A DNA stretch of 64,000 nucleotides from Stercorarius parasiticus (GCA_013396915.1 VWZL01000283.1:124001-188000); one strand, 5' to 3'; positions 1 to 14,931 are shown, counted from the stretch's first letter. Translations and numbers: made by a program. The notes: generated by a model not told the origin, from the sequence alone.

Positions 1-1019
1 CATTGTATATGAATTTCTGATATGTTTGTGGAGAAGGCACGTTTAGACATCAACTTTAAGCTTATACTGAACTTCCAGACCTTCCTCCAAAATACACTCC
101 GAACTGTTAAGGTTCATTACTACAGAACAAACCTAATCTGAATCGCACATGAGATGATCCTTAAAACAGGCTTGAAGATGACACAAAAGCAGGCTACAAA
201 ATCAGTGAAGGACTTTTTTCAGGTCTTGGTTTTACCTTTTTTAGATCATAGAGAGGTATTTCTGGAGACAGAGAAATGAAATGATAAACCAGTTATTCTT
301 TATTCTTAAGACTCTCATGCTTAGTTTTTCCTACAACTGTCCCAGGCAATAGAGTCGAGTCTGAAGGATGATCACATGAATACATCTATTACAATTCAGA
401 ATAGCTTCCATATGGCAGACTCTACAAACACACATTTATGTGCTTTTTCATAATTGTGCTGAAAGAATAGAGAGAGAAGGGAAAATAAAGAAAAGATTCT
501 TTTTTATCCACTGAGTGGGAGAATAAGAGAAAGGAAGTATGAAAAGCAAACATCTGCAAACAAAAACTGATACAGAAGCAAAATCAACTTGTCATAGGAA
601 GAGGAGAAAAAAACTCCACAAATGCCACGACTAGAGAATTAATAGAAGCAGATGATTAAAAATGAGGACTTAAGGAAGTATACCGGTTCTCTATAGGGAT
701 GTTCATTAAAACTCTATTGATAATATTCAAGTAGAGAGAAGAAAAATTAACCTAAGTCTTCTCATATGTGTGCTATTTGTGAATTTGAAAAGACTTTGAG
801 ACAAGGCTTGTTTATCCAAACTCCTTGCTGAACTCTTTCAGATGTCCCACCTACTTTTGCACTTTAGAAGAGGTATGTGCGCTGCCCATTTCCATTAAGT
901 TTTAAGCACATCTCATTGTTATTTTTACATCTTAATTGCTGGGAAATATGTTTTTTCAGTGAAATACATCTTTGGGCTATAACACTTTCCAGTTGTTTAT
1001 TCGGTACAGTTCATACCAC

Positions 1020-1475
1020 ATCAAGTACGCCTACACATCAAGCTAACATAATGTGATTATAGCAAATTGTGTCATAAATGAGCTAGCAAGGACAACGCTA
1101 GCAATGAAGACGTGAAGGCACTAGATTTAGTACACCTTAGCAACTAGAGTGCTCTCATGGGTCCTTGAAGAGTTTGTCTCCTCATCAACCTGGAACAAGC
1201 TAAACTCATTGCTGCAGTGTTTTTACACTTGCTGTTACCTATATCAGTAGCAGCACACTAGCATATGCTACAGTAAGAATTGTATTTGTCTCAGTGGTAC
1301 AACATGACTAAGTGGGATGCTGGGGCAATGAAAGATTTGGGGCACTTCATCTACTTTCAGGGCCTCCATCAATATAAGCAAGTAGCTGGGCCATTAGTCC
1401 CATGGAGTAATTGGCATTTGACCCACGTGCATCCCTTAAGCTACATTACAAAGTTTGGCATGTAGACACACCCCG
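1020..1475. repeat. Possible degraded inverted-repeat element
   Basis: CGCCTACACATCAAG (about 1027) and CTTGGCATGTAGACACACC-type sequence (about 1453-1472) are imperfect inverted matches, differing mostly by transitions. The interior is rich in CTAGCA/GCTAGC/TAGCAT words. This is suggestive of an old non-autonomous DNA transposon, but the arms are too diverged to be sure. Confidence 0.2.
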
Positions 1476-4009
1476 AGTCAGGACTTAAATGACACAAGGA
1501 TAAAAACTCTAGCTTCTTTAATGAATAACAACTACAGACTGTATATAGTCACTAGTCCTGTCTTCCTAAATCCTGTAAGTCTCTCTGAAAATGCCATATC
1601 AGTTCCAGAATTGGGAACAGCTGCGGAAGAGCCATTCACAATTCCTAGCTTTTTTGGCTTTTCCCACGAAAGATCCTGAAAAGTCTTTACAGAAGAGGAT
1701 GCCCACTGCCTGCCTTCATGCAATAGTAATGTCTTTTAGCAATGGATCAGATGAGTGATAACAAGTTGCTAGGGGTAGTATGACACCAGACAATGACACC
1801 AGTCCTTTTTTCAGGGCTCCAATATCAAAAGCCGTGATCCATGCACAAGCTAATATAGGATTTGCTTTTTAGCCAGAGCTATCTTGGGGGAGTTATACCT
1901 GTTGATATTTTGATTAATAAATCAAACTGAAAAAAGAATTAGAATATAAGCCTTGCCTTTTACTTGGTGTTGAAAAATCACATAGTATATAAAAAAAGGT
2001 AAGATTCAGAAATTTGATCTATGTGAGATTATCCTTCTTACTAAAAGCATGAAACTCCTCCAACTTCTTGGCTGCCAGCCACATAAATAAGCTTCTCATA
2101 GCTCTTCCTATAGGTCCATCATCATTCATTTCTTTAATCTTTAAGACTAACATCCACTTTTTCTTCAGTTTCAGCTTAGTCTATATAATTGTGTCCTATA
2201 TGTAAAGCATCAAGAAATTGAAATAGGTGTTGGTATCAATCTAATCCACTTCTTCTACATTAGATCTTTGCTTCCTGTTCTAAGATATGTAGCACTTCCG
2301 TAGGTTATTAGAATTCTTGTTATTTACGTAGTTTCTGGATGAAGAGATCCCTTAGTGTTACTTCCTTGTCTCCAGATTTCTGGGGAAGCTTCATTTACGT
2401 TTGCAGTGCACTTCAAACACTTGGATGAAAGGCACGGTATAACTACTGCTAATAACAGTACAAACTTATTAAATCTGAAATAACTCAAAGTGCTCTCAGT
2501 GGTTTATTCATACAAACTCTCTAACAGCAGGCCTGGCAAAAGGACTGACATTTTTGTTCATCTGAATAAACTCTACCCAAAAAGATAGTGTAAATGTTGA
2601 ACAAGGGAAAACGACAGAACTAGATACCAAATGGGGACGGGGAAAGTAATCAAGATCAATCTGCAATTACTTTAAATTTTTGCAAAAAAACCCCAAACCC
2701 TAAAAGCAGGATTTTCTTCACATATTACAAAGTATACATACTGAATTCTAATTTGGAGCTCAAACACTGCCTACTAAATGTAAAATATTTTAATCCTGTA
2801 CCTTAGCTAGTATCACTGACTCATGCAGTAGTATTATTTGAAGTAGGGCACAAAAGAAGGGAAATAAAACCACAAAGAGAAAAGTGGAACAATTAATTTC
2901 AATGACATTACTTTATCGCCTTCATCTTTATGCAGGCACAAAAGCTAACATTATTCATAGAAGTGCAAACATGGCAATTTTTCTTAATTTAAATTGGAGC
3001 TAAGAGACAAATTGTCAATTACCACACAAAAGGGAGTATTATGACTGAACCTGTGATTATCTCAGAAAAGCTCAGTGGTACTGGGTGCTGTACAAGCACA
3101 TAGCAAGTGCTATGTAGAAGGTTAGCATTGCACAAGCAATAGGAAGAGTAGTAACAGTACATTATTGACATGACTGTGGATAGCTGATACATGATACTTC
3201 TGCAGTTGCTCTGCGCATGTAGTTACCATCGACTGTTTTTTCCTGCAGTAATCACACTTGAAATAAGAGCAACTAAGTTGCCTGTAGTGGTAAATGCATG
3301 CACTGCGACATTATGAGACTCGTCTGTAAGTGTGGAATAAAAGGAAGCCTGCATCCAAATGATCAGTATGCAGCACTATTTGTCAAAGTACGAACTCAAA
3401 TGCCTCAATTTTAATTCAAAATGTGATGAAAAATTGTGACCAGAGGAACTTTGTACATTAAGTTAGGAAGAACTGAGAGATAAATTTGTCCCTTATGCAA
3501 GTCCCCCACAAAATAACTGACTGAAAATTGGATTAATTCCCATGTCGCTTTTTAGGTAAAATGAGTACAAAGTTACGGAGTTTATGCATTAGGCTTTTTC
3601 AACTGATACTGTCAAGAGCTCTGGTAATACATAACACTTTAGGGACAGCAGAACAAGTCTTTATTTCAACACATACAAAGATTAAATTCCATTATTTTAC
3701 AGTATGCTGGATTTCACTGAAACACAGCTACTATTTTACCAATGCGATAGCTATTTTGAGGGAAATAAACTGCTCTATTTCTGTTATTTATACACCTCCA
3801 TACACAATTTTTTATGCACATGCACATGTATGTACAGACACTACATGCACATATCTCCTCTTCTCCCGTGAAGAAAAGCAACTAGATCTACCTACAGGGA
3901 AGTTAACTGAGTTAAATCTTTAATAAAAGAGCAATACTTTATCTCAAATTCTGCACACCTTATCATTAACTTCAAAAGCAAATACAATCTTGACAAGCAA
4001 TATGGCATA

Positions 4010-4165
4010 TTTCTACAGTACTTTACAGTCCTTTCGAGATCCTCATGGCATATCATCTCCATTTAGTGGATGGGGAAGGAAAAGAGAGGTGAGGTGAGAT
4101 GTTCAGGGCTACAAGGGAAGTCAGTAGCATACTGAAGACTAGAACCCAGTTGTGCTAATGTTTCC
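4010..4165 (-). repeat. MIR-like SINE fossil
   Basis: On + it reads as a decayed reverse complement of the MIR core: ATCATCTCCATTTAGTGGATG, then GGGGAAGGAAAAGAGAGGTGA, then TTCAGGGCTACAAGG and ACTAGAACCCAG. The order and spacing match MIR (CCATTTTACAGATGAGG, AGAGAGGTTAAGTGA, CAAGGTCACACAG, GAACCCAG). Divergence is very high, as expected for an amniote-age copy. Confidence 0.5.
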
Positions 4166-6018
4166 AAAGCCTGAAATGCTAAATGCAGACATACAATCCT
4201 ACCAGTAAACAAGGTAAGCATCACATTAGTACCCCTGTTTCAAACATACATGCCTAGTGGGAAGTGCTGGACACTTCTGGTTGCCAGCCAGTAAACTTTC
4301 CCCCTCCTCAGCGTGAACTCTGATTGTGTGCCAGTTCACTTACCCATGATTATCATTTTTTCTGTCTGATGAGCGTAGAACAATTGCCTTTCGAGCACTG
4401 GTTAGCTAGAGCCGGAAGAACCGTTTGCCTCCAGCCCAGCTGTCGGAGTCTCCATGCAAGATGCTGTGCAAAATGTTGAGTTAAAAGAAAACACGAGTAG
4501 GGGGAAAAGAGAGCTCTCTGAGAACCTCCACATGGTTCCTGTTGCTAAGGGAACCACTCCCTTTGTCTGCATAGGTTAGGAATGGCTGCTTCGTTTGGAG
4601 TCTGTCTCTTAAGTACCGAAAACAGCACAACAATTTCAGGAAAAAAAAAAAATCCCCAAACCTACAGAATATCTTATGACCAAAGAAAAACTGAACCACC
4701 TAGGAATTCTTACATTAAAATCAGCTATTAATAGTTGATTTGGGTGACTCCAAGCAGATTGTAGAAGTCATCTGTGCTGTCTGATGGGACGATAGACTGC
4801 ACGCAGTCTAATTTAGTTATTATAATCAGCTTTTGGGATCAAAGTAGCTGATTACAGAAAGATAGATCAAGAAATCCGATTCAGTTTACTATAGCAAACA
4901 GAGAGAGATCCATAGCAGGAAACACAAGCTTTTAATAGGTATTCATGACAGACTATAGAAGAGAGATGCCTTTATTTCCACAGGATCCTATAAAAATCCA
5001 AGCCTGAATCCTTAGCTCTGCTCTCCATGACTGCTCTCCCCTGCTGCCTCTTGTCCCTCAGGCCCAGCACTGCACTGGCCATGTTTCTGAACCCCCAAAT
5101 ATTTGAGAATCTACATTCTACACAGGCCCATTTGTTTCAGTCCATTCAGCATATGGTGTTGGGAATCTCTGCTTCATCTTTATCCATCCCTGGTTTTAAG
5201 GAAAATACCAGGATGTGTACTTGTGGATAAAGGTAATTTCACTGTGAGTTAAGGTCCTACAACATCAAGAGCTAACAGAAATTGTCATGAAGGTTAGTAC
5301 ATTGGGAACAGAAAAAACATGAGTCTAACCTCAAACTTTTTGTTTGCATTAAGAATACCAGCTTCCTTATGAAAACATATAGCACAACATACCTTGCACA
5401 ACACTATTGTATCTCACTCTCTCTTTCAGGTGACACCAAATCCAGCATCCCAAAATACTGTGAGTGTAATCTTTTTCTGTGGAATTACTTGTTTCAATAC
5501 CTTCATATCATGGGGGAGAAATGGTCAAAGACTTGTATCCAGATCCAAATTTTCAAGCATAGACTTATCTGAGCCCCTTAACACATCCAGAGGACAATCA
5601 GAAAAATGTGTTACATTATTTCTGGATGAATAGACAAAAGTTCAAAATCTTGTATGATGCACTTCTGTATAGAAATCAGATTTTCTTCATTCCACCAGAG
5701 TGGAAGCTGTGAGTGCCTGCAACAGTGGAAAGAGGACAGAACTAGTTCAGTCTTACAGTAAAGAGCTGAGCTTCACTTTATGCAAGGTAGTTCCTAAGGA
5801 AAGTCAGTGCCAGTGTTCTATTTTCTGGAGAGTTGAGCTGATTTTTTTTTCCCCTCAGTCAGACTGTTGCTCTTAGAGAACACTAGTCAGATAACGGTAC
5901 AAGACGTCTTTGCTTACACACCCCAGTCCAGCACTGATTCTTTGACATAAAGGCCTGAAGAATTCAGCTGTCACTTCATTGCACATGTTGAATTGTATTT
6001 GCAGCATGATATGTGTTG

Positions 6019-6031
6019 CCCCCCCCCCCCC
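6019..6031. repeat. Poly(C) tract
   Basis: Thirteen consecutive C followed by TTTTTCC; a slippage-prone homopolymer. Confidence 0.9.
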
Positions 6032-9000
6032 TTTTTCCTCTCACCCCAATGAGTCAAATAAAGCAGTCAAGATTGCTTTGTAGGGAGGCCCTTCTGCTCT
6101 CCTTTGCAAAAAGATTAGAAGATTAGAGAGGGCAACTGAGAGTTCAATTTAGGGACATTAGAAAGCAACCGTTAACATACAGGTTTCTGTTGCATCAATT
6201 TTAGCAAGGAACAATTAATATGAAGACAATTTAAAAGTTCGTGATTTTATTAATCTGTAAATTTCCTTTCAGAGGATTAATTTGAATCGCTCAATCCTGC
6301 TGTGTATGTCTGTGTGTATACACAAGCACACATCCCATTTTCTCCTCCTCATGGAAAGACTGATGGTAAGGTTAATGCAAGCAAAGGATCTTGTGATTCT
6401 GTGCAGCCACAGCAAGGGAGGCGACAACTTTTAGGACTGAACTAAAGTTTCTGCCAATAAATTCTTTACCCACTTTCTTCTGCTGCTTGCAAACCATGGA
6501 GCCTTCTTCAGCATTATTACAATGACAAGGGCAGAAACATGTACATTTAGAATATTCAAAGTTAATTGCCAGCATAATAAAATTTTTCAACACTCCAAAT
6601 GAATTCTTAGTAAGTCTAACAGTGCATTTTGTCTGAACTTTTTACAAATGTTTGTGTATATAATGCTGTCATTAGTACAGGAGTATTTTGCTGATCATTC
6701 CCATTTTACTCAGAAAAAAAGAGATTGGGAGCGATTTTGGATCACATTACAATTTTATGATAGAGCCAGGGACAGCATCAGTGCAGCCTCCTGCTTTACT
6801 ATACAATGTCTCCCACAAAAAGAACAAGTAATGTTTTTTCCCCTTATTTTAACAAAGAAAGATATTTTCTCTGTTTAATAGAAATTTTAGCATCTTATAC
6901 ATGACATTTAACATTTTCCTATTATTACAAAAGCAACATTTTTTAGCAGACTGGCAGTGAGGCTCAGACTTGATGACCACAACGCCAATTTACACAGCAG
7001 TGGAATGCTTCTCAGGAACCTTTCTAGTGAGAACTTTATCTATTACTATAAATCCCAGCTCCTCAAAAGCTCAATTGAAAAATTAACTGCTTCAAGTACT
7101 GATCTCCTGAAGAGTCTGACTTTGTTATGCTAATCCAAGGTATTAAGATTAATCAGAAAAGGAATTCATTAATGGTGACTTGAATCAACTGCTTTTTGTC
7201 TTAAATGTGAACACATCCCCCCCAGTCAGAAATTACCTAACAGTGTGATTGAAGTTTATTTATTTACTTATATATAACAAGCGACTGAGCAGCTTGCAGT
7301 GCATGAAGTGAGGCTATGGAAAAGTACATTACAGTGCTCCTGCTTCAGGGACCTCTCAGTCAGAATTTCAGTATATATGTCTATTTTCTGTTTATTATTC
7401 AGCCCAAAAGATTGAAACTCTCTATCCCCTCAGTCCACAGACTAAAACTCAGTGACCAAGAAAAGATTGCCTGCCTTATTTAAGGTGGCTTAAGAGGAAT
7501 TTTTAAAATAAATATTTACAAAACCCTAAAAATATATTCTTGTTTTGTTAAGGTTAAGTGTGTAAACACCTTACCCGTTACAAATATAGATCTTGTTATG
7601 CAATGGAAAAGAGCAGCAGATGGAGCTGTTGATAGCCTCAATGACAATAGTGCAGCATGCAGTTGCACAGGAACCAGTATTTGCCTTATAAGGAAAATTT
7701 TTCATATTCCTCAATATTTTTTTCAGTTGCAACTTGGAATTAAAATTCCAACATGAGAAATTTTCCATAGGAGGGTCGTATTTAAAAGACCCTCTATGTA
7801 AAAAACCCTTTACTTTGAATGAACTGACATGGATTTAAATGACCTGTGAGAGTATGTGTACAGTTGTATGTGCATGTATAAGGTTTCTTGTCCACTTTCG
7901 TGAGCCCAGACTCCCATCCTTTGTGGCAGTCTGCCAAACAGGCCAAGAACGTGAAGAAACTTGACTTTCTGGCACCATTCCACGTGAGATGCCGGGGAGC
8001 TGAGAGCTGGGAAAAGCGGGTGAGCTGGCAGGAAACCAAGCACATTTCCATCAAAAATTTCATTGGAATAGACATTTTCATGCAACGTGTTAGGTTTTGG
8101 TGAACCAGCATTAGCTGAGAGAAAAATGTTCCACTGGAAAGTTTCCAACATGTCCTAGTGCTAAGATCTCGACACTTGGACCTCCTATTTTTTATTCAAC
8201 TGAAAAATGGATTTCTATTTCCCAGTGTCATGCACAGAGATAGAATGTAGTTTATTGTACTACTGATTGCCTAAAATTATTTGTCCTGATATTGTAAAAA
8301 GAAGCCTTATTTTGCCCTACTGCAGCTAGTGCTATTCTCTCATGCCTGCATCCTTTTTTGCAGTCCCCCTGCCCCTTGGTGCCTTCTATCTCAATGGATC
8401 ACAACATAGAGTGTCAACAGAAAAGGGATTCAGTGGTGAGAGAACCAGTTCGTACTCAGAGACAGATTCTAATATCCATCTCTGGAACAAGATCTCTGTC
8501 TTAATCTCTGTATTAGTTCAGTAGGGAAGACAGTACATCCCCATCTTGCAGTGTTATTAGAATTAATACATAAGAATTATAATAATGGGCCTGTAACAGT
8601 TCTGACAAATGTATAAAATACATTAAATTCAACTACAAAACTGCAGAAATCTCTTGAAAATAATTTACCATTATCTTCAGTAAAGATGTCACCAAGTTGT
8701 GACACAAAACAGAGACAGAGAAGGCTATAGCACAGGATGAACCATCAACCATATATTTAATGCACATATGACACCCACACACACACGGCAAATATTTGAT
8801 TTCACAGATTCTTTAAGACAAAAACTTAATTTAGCCCATGTGTTCCAACACTCTTTTTAATTATTGTATTTTCTTAATTAAATCTGCTGATTCCCTCTTC
8901 CCTTTACTATTCCCCCAAATCAGGAGCTGAAGGGTCTGGTGTGTCCATATGGTCTTCTGCAGGTTTTCTCCCATTTGCCCCCCCTTTATCTGAAATATAA

Positions 9001-12000
9001 TTTCAGCTAACTAAAGATACAAACCTTTACAAACCTTGCTTCAGATATCCATGAATCATGGACACGAAACAATTATTCCAGCATGGCCTTTTTGCAAATC
9101 TATGTTTATTTTGCTGTTTCTCCAAGGTAGCAAGTTGAACACGGGAAAGCCTCTGTGCAGGAATTAATAGAAAAAACCCATGCCTGTAACCTTGCCTCAC
9201 TGAGCCAAAACACTCAGCTCTGCTTTCAGGCACACACAGATTTTTTTCAGTTCAATCTTATGTTTATGTGTGAATATTTCATTGATCCTACTTCAAAAAT
9301 TGAGACTGTATTCAGCAGACAAGAGTACTTTATCAGTACAAAAATATTAGATCACTTCAAAAAACCCAGTCATGTGTTGAACAAGGGTTCTTAAAACTAA
9401 GGAAGGCCAGACAAGAGGTGCAATGCCTGCTCTATTAAAGAAGCTTTGAGAGTCCAGGGTGGTGCAGGTACTGCCAAAATTGGAAGTGACACCTGGATAG
9501 CACTTTAACTAGTGAAAACAATAATTAATGTAGTGTTTACCACTGCTTAATAATAAGGAAAAAAAACCCACGTCTGGAGCTAGCAAAATTCCAGGGATGT
9601 TCCTGGATATTTCTCTGAAGTCCAACTAACAGCCCACACAGAAAACAGCAGCTTGCTTTGAACAGTTCTGTTCTGCTTCTTATAGTTGGTCTTCATAAAC
9701 TTTTGTTTAACTAATTTTATGTTTCTACTATATTTGGGAAATGTCTGTTTGCACTCCACCTGTATTTAAGATAGTTTTACTATGCTGCATAAACAGTTTT
9801 AGTTACTCAATGAAGTAAAAGTTAGAAGGGCATCTACCTTAGGAAACCAATCACGAAAAGTGATGGATGGAAGTAAGAAAGCCATTCTCTCTTAGTTCAT
9901 TCTTAAGAACTACTACAAGCAAAACCAATGATATGAACCCCAGGATAAACCACCAGTTGACTGTAGATTCGTATTTTATCTTACTTTTCCAAGTAGGCTT
10001 GCATTGAAATGTTTATGGGGGAAGTTAACACCTTTTGCACTGTGTTTGGACAGAATACTTTAATCCTGTCTTTAACTAGGACACAAATTTTCCATTAAAA
10101 TAACTGATGATAACCATACAACTTAAGATATTTTGCACTGTCTTTGCACTTTATAAGGAGGTAATACCATGTAAATTGGCAGGTACTTTTAGAATGAAAT
10201 TCTGACATTTTTCTATTCAGACCAAATGGTTCTACCGAAATCACAAGGCGGATATATACATTAAGGTGCTTTAAAACCTAAATAGCAGTGTTAGAATTTA
10301 ACATTTAATGAAATTTATCACTTAAGATACAATAAAGCTCATCTTATTCAAGCTGCACATGTGCAATTTCAGAGATTATTGGAAAACTTGAATCAAAATC
10401 AGCTTTGTCACTGATTGGACACCACCAAAACTGGGAAGTTTCTGCATGCCTAGTTTTGAACCTGCCTCTCAGAACACTTATTCATATTATGCCACATTCA
10501 GGAAGTGACCTCACTGGAAAATCTGAGCAAACAGTAGGACAGAAGTTCCAGACTCAAAAAGCTAAAGAATGTTCTTTTTTCCCCCTTCGTCTTCTTTTAA
10601 ATGAATTTAGAGCTTGTGAAAAAAATTAGATCGACAACCCTAAAGACCAAGAGTTGTTGTGTATGCACAAGAACACAGCCATTTTCAGTGTCCTGACTTC
10701 AAGCTGATGTATGGTCACTCTGAGTTGCAAGTTTAACTTATCATCTCGGGCATTAATAGGACTTCACTCAAAACTAGTGCAGAAGTAAAGCACAGATTTC
10801 TTAAGCCTGAGGGTAAATATCTATATAATCATATAGACAGTTTACTAATGCAGTAATTCATCACCTAAGCTTTTAAGTTCTCATAGCAGAAACGAAACTG
10901 AATAACCCATTCTCAACTGAACACTAATACGTAATTCTTACTATTTCTACTGTAGTGGTATCCTTCAGTCACTAGCTCCATCAATTTTGAGCAAGGGCAC
11001 TAAATTTGAGCTAAAGCCAGCATTAAACATATCCCTATAGGATTACTGTCTTGCTTTTTGCTACTAGTAATGAAATAAGTATAAATGGAGTAACAGATTA
11101 TCAGCCAGTCTTGTGCTCTATGCAGTAGACTAAATCCCATCCCTAGACATATTATGGCAAGTCTTAAGGAAGCCTGTGGACGTTACAGTAGCTTGGTGAG
11201 GCAGAGGTAATTCAGCTCCATGTCTCCATTTTACTTCCTGGAAATTTCTTATCCTGTTTGGAAGAGTAACTAATTTCAAGTATGAAACTTCTCCCTCTCT
11301 ATTTCAGGCCGGTGTAAATAATTCTGGGCTGTACAAATACTTTCTTCAAGTAGAATTCATAAAATCGGCTCCAATAATGAAGATATTTCCTTCTCTACTG
11401 CTGGTCTCTAGAAATCTCAGTGTACTCATATTAATCATGGAAGTCTTCTAAATCTCAATTACTTTCATTGTTTTCTATGCTAAATTCTTAATTCTGCTCC
11501 TTCCAACTATAATCTCGAAAATATTCATGTCAATCTCTTGCAAAAGAAACAAAATAACTGTTTGCAATCTTTTAAAGAGCGAGGGTGGCCATAGGAGACA
11601 CTGTGGCAGAACTGAAGAAGGAAAAGCACTAAAGAACAAAGGAATGCAAACAAGTGGAACACCCAAAGAGGGCAGGACCAATAAAATTAAATTAATTTCC
11701 AATTAATTTTTCAATACAAGAAAATGGAATGTATTCCAAGCCTGCTGAAATTGATGGGAATCTATCATTGAAAGTATTTGCACAGAATTACCAAAGCACA
11801 AATCAGACCTGTGGATACATGTTGGTTAATATCTCAAAACACAGTTAAATTACTTCAGCTAGTGTTTGCTGCCTCTACTTGGCAATGATATGCATCTTAC
11901 ACTTCCCCTGACAAGAGCTGACTTCAGATTTGTTATCTCTGCTATTAATCTCTGTTCTTTATAAAATATTGATTTAGAAAGTTAGGCCACTCACAGCAAA

Positions 12001-12111
12001 TTTAAATTTCTAAGCAACAGCAAAGTTCAGTGATAGCATCATGAGTGAAGCTGCTGTAGCATATTTAATTATTCTCTTTACAAAGAGCAAGTATCTCATA
12101 CTATGTTTAAG

Positions 12112-12144
12112 TTTATATATAGATATAGACATAGACATATATTC
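12112..12144. repeat. (ATAGAC/TATA) AT-rich microsatellite
   Basis: TATATATAGATATAGACATAG and following bases form an impure TA/TAGA/TAGACA tract. Confidence 0.7.
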
Positions 12145-14687
12145 AAAATAAATTTAGTGTACTATGCTTGATTTCTCTTCACTCTACCTATTTTCTGCCC
12201 TACCACTGAGAGCATTTCCAATGTACATATTTGCTTTGACAACTCTGGATATCATTATTATGTTCTCTCACGCCCTTGAGTGAGATGATTGACTCACTTC
12301 CATCTCTTCTGTTGCTATGAAAAAGTAAACGATAGCTACAGAGCTGTCAATGAATTGGATTTCTTTTTCTCCTGTATGCATTTAATCCTTTTATCTGTAT
12401 ATCCTGTTCTACCATCCAAGTTGAATTCATATTTTACAGCTCTTGGTTAAATTTGGCAGAAATTTATACCTGGCTCTTCTGTTCTTTTCACTTTGATGAA
12501 GCCAGATGAAGAACAAAATAAAGCAAGTTGACTACATCTAATCCAATAATTATGACAAATTCCTCAAAACTAAGTTTCAGAGAAGCAGGCCTTCTGTGGG
12601 TGCTCCCATCATCAAGCACACAGAGCTAATACTCCTTTCGGTGTCTCATAAAAGCAAAAAGAACTCCTAAAATTGAACTTCACCCACTCCAATCAAAATG
12701 CCACTCAACTACTGATTGAAATATCCTTCATTCAAATCAGAATGAGTGCCTTTAATGGCTACCCAAATGGCTGTCAAATTAAATAAGAAACAAAATGCAA
12801 ATAAATTAGCATTCCTAGCTACTGATACACTATAAATATTTATGAGAAAAAAAAAGATGCTGTAATTTCAAATGATACCACCACAGGCCTATTTTGTACA
12901 AACAGTTAAAACAGTTATACATGCAATACTGTACTTTGCAATTTTTTTCCATTTCACATCACCATAATCACCTAATAAATATTTAAATGGACCCATTTGC
13001 TGTAACTATAAAAGAACCGTGTAAACTTGTTGTCATCTAGACACATAAGCCGCAGTGGAGTCAATGAATTTCAACAGTCACTTAATATTGCAAGCCACAA
13101 GCTACCTTAAACCTGCCAGCAACTGTCTGCCAGGAAGCTACTGTAGCACCACGGCTACCTCCTCCAACCCAGGACACGAGATTCATTATGAATGCTAGCA
13201 TTGCTACTCTAATTAGGCCTGGGAGAGGTTTAACAACCATGCTACAGTCTTGCTGCTGACAAATATAAAAATAAAGCCTTGTTCAAATTAGCAATGTGAA
13301 GTGAGAAGGCCTAGAAGCAGCAACTGTCTGACCAGTAGTGAAACAGTTCTAATCTATAGTGAGGTTATTTTGCTTCATAAACTGCTAGTATGTTACCTGC
13401 AGGAGGTCTCCCTGTAAAATGAATTATAGTAAGCTATATGTGATAATTAACCGTGCATTAGCAAATATCTTGAAACAGGGGGGCTCTGTTTTCTCTGTAT
13501 TTTGACTAATAAAAGCATGAATTTGTTCAACAAATGATCATTTAGGTTGTGGAATGCTAAGCATATTGGAAGAACACAGTAAGCAATAGAATATTGTAGG
13601 TGGACTAACAGTTTCCTTACAAAAACAGGCTGTTTAATAGGCTGGCTCCATACTACGTTATTCACAGTACTAAAAACCACAGTGTTGGGAAGACAAATAC
13701 AATATACATTTAAAATAATATAAACCTTGTACTCCTATTTACTTTAAAAATGCCATGGCTGTGACAATAAAAAAAAATCCATAAGCAAATGTTTATTTCA
13801 GAAAGACAAAATCCCAAATGACTCTTTCCAGAATGTAAACAGATAGTGAGGCAATTGGTATGGTCATCTTCTCCAGAGGGGAAAAATATGTAGCTGGGTT
13901 TAAAATAGTCTACATCACATGAATGCAAAGCAAGGCAAAAAAAATCATATTCATTTATTATGTATACTACTTATCACAATAAAAATAAAGTGGTGCTATA
14001 ATTTATTTTAGCTTCATTTACATCTTATGAAAACATATTTAACTATAACTTTTTATTGAACTGTGGCTGTACCAGCCATATTCTTGGCTGTGAATCAGGG
14101 GTCAGAGCTACTTCAGCATACACAGGTTCACAAGCTGTACCTCTTTATTCATACTGCATGGACTGGAGCTCAAGCTTTCAAACATCACAAGCTACAACTC
14201 CTTTTACTACAAGTAATCTATCAGCTTTAACCAGACTCCGTGTAGTAATGACTAATTACAGGATTTGGCCTTATCATGGGAAGATATGCAGCCCCAGTGT
14301 TAGTGGGATGAACCGCAAGTAAAAAGAGAAATTAATGAACAATGATGTCTCAGTTCATAAATATCAGCATTCAGAAGTCTTTCAAAGCTTTTAAAATCTT
14401 TAAAACATTAGAAGTTTCTCTAAATTCAAGATAAGGCCAAGATCAGAATATACCTCTCAGCTGTATCTCTTGGTTTCCTTCCACCCAGAACAGCTCTCAT
14501 CTGTCCTGTAACAAACAGCACATCTGAAGTACTAGATCTTTCACTTCAGCATGCTGGGTCTCTTTCAGTTGAGGTAGGGGGTAACAGCAGGATACCCCCG
14601 ATTTCTGATGCAGGGAGATATCAGTAAGATGCCAGAATTATGAACATGTAGCAGACATTCAGTCTTACAGTAAGACAGGATAGAAAG

Positions 14688-14931
14688 AGGGGAGATTTAG
14701 ATTAGGTATTAGGAAGAAGTTCTTTACTGTGAGGGTGGTGAGGCACTGGAACCGGTTGCCCAGAGAAGCTGTGGCTGCCCCATCCCTGGAGGTGTTCAAG
14801 GCCAGGCCAGATGAGGCTTTCTGCAACCTGGTCTAGTGGGAAGTGTCCCTGCCCATGGCAGCAGGTTGGAAGTAGATGATCTTTAAGGTCCCTTCTAACC
14901 CAAACCATTCCATGGTTCTATGATTCTATGG
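14688..14931 (+). mobile_element. CR1 LINE, 5'-truncated 3' end
   Basis: This is the familiar 3' terminal part of a chicken-repeat-1 retrotransposon. It reads from 'TTAGGAAGAAGTTCTTTACTG' through 'CCCAGAGAAGCTGTGGCTGC' and 'CAACCTGGTCTAGTGG' to 'GATGATCTTTAAGGTCCCTT'. It ends in ATTCCATG-GTTCTATG-ATTCTATG, the degenerate octamer tail that CR1 has in place of poly(A). About 245 bp remain, the common result of incomplete reverse transcription. It looks only modestly diverged from the consensus as remembered, so it is younger than the CR1 near 56.4 kb. The subfamily was not determined. A 68-codon antisense open frame in it is a shadow. Confidence 0.95.

Larger units (their letters stand above)
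1..14687. other. Intergenic AT-rich DNA, left block
   Basis: No gene is supported. Open frames here, the longest being 120 codons at 3561-3923, look random and lack motifs. Contents are a possible decayed inverted-repeat element (1020-1475), a MIR-like fossil (4010-4165), poly(C) at 6019, a short CA run near 8778, and an AT microsatellite at 12112. Sampled lines show C>G on the + strand. Confidence 0.7.

Noticed and set aside
3070..3112. TGGGTGCTGTACAAGCACATAG-like stretch, similar to a common sauropsid interspersed repeat
   Set aside because: Only about 40 bp resemble it, too short and diverged to call an element.
3561..3923. 120-codon open frame on +
   Set aside because: Its amino-acid order looks random, and there is no motif, splice context or recognisable family; expected by chance in 64 kb.
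7794..8151. Overlapping open frames on both strands (105, 113 and 71 codons)
   Set aside because: Overlap in several frames indicates a stop-poor stretch; no family resemblance was seen.
13020..13290. Possible conserved non-coding element with TAATTA words
   Set aside because: Conservation cannot be judged from one sequence, and the motif content is not unusual for AT-rich DNA.
14702..14908. 68-codon open frame on the minus strand
   Set aside because: It is entirely antisense within the CR1 3' end, so it is a shadow of the repeat.
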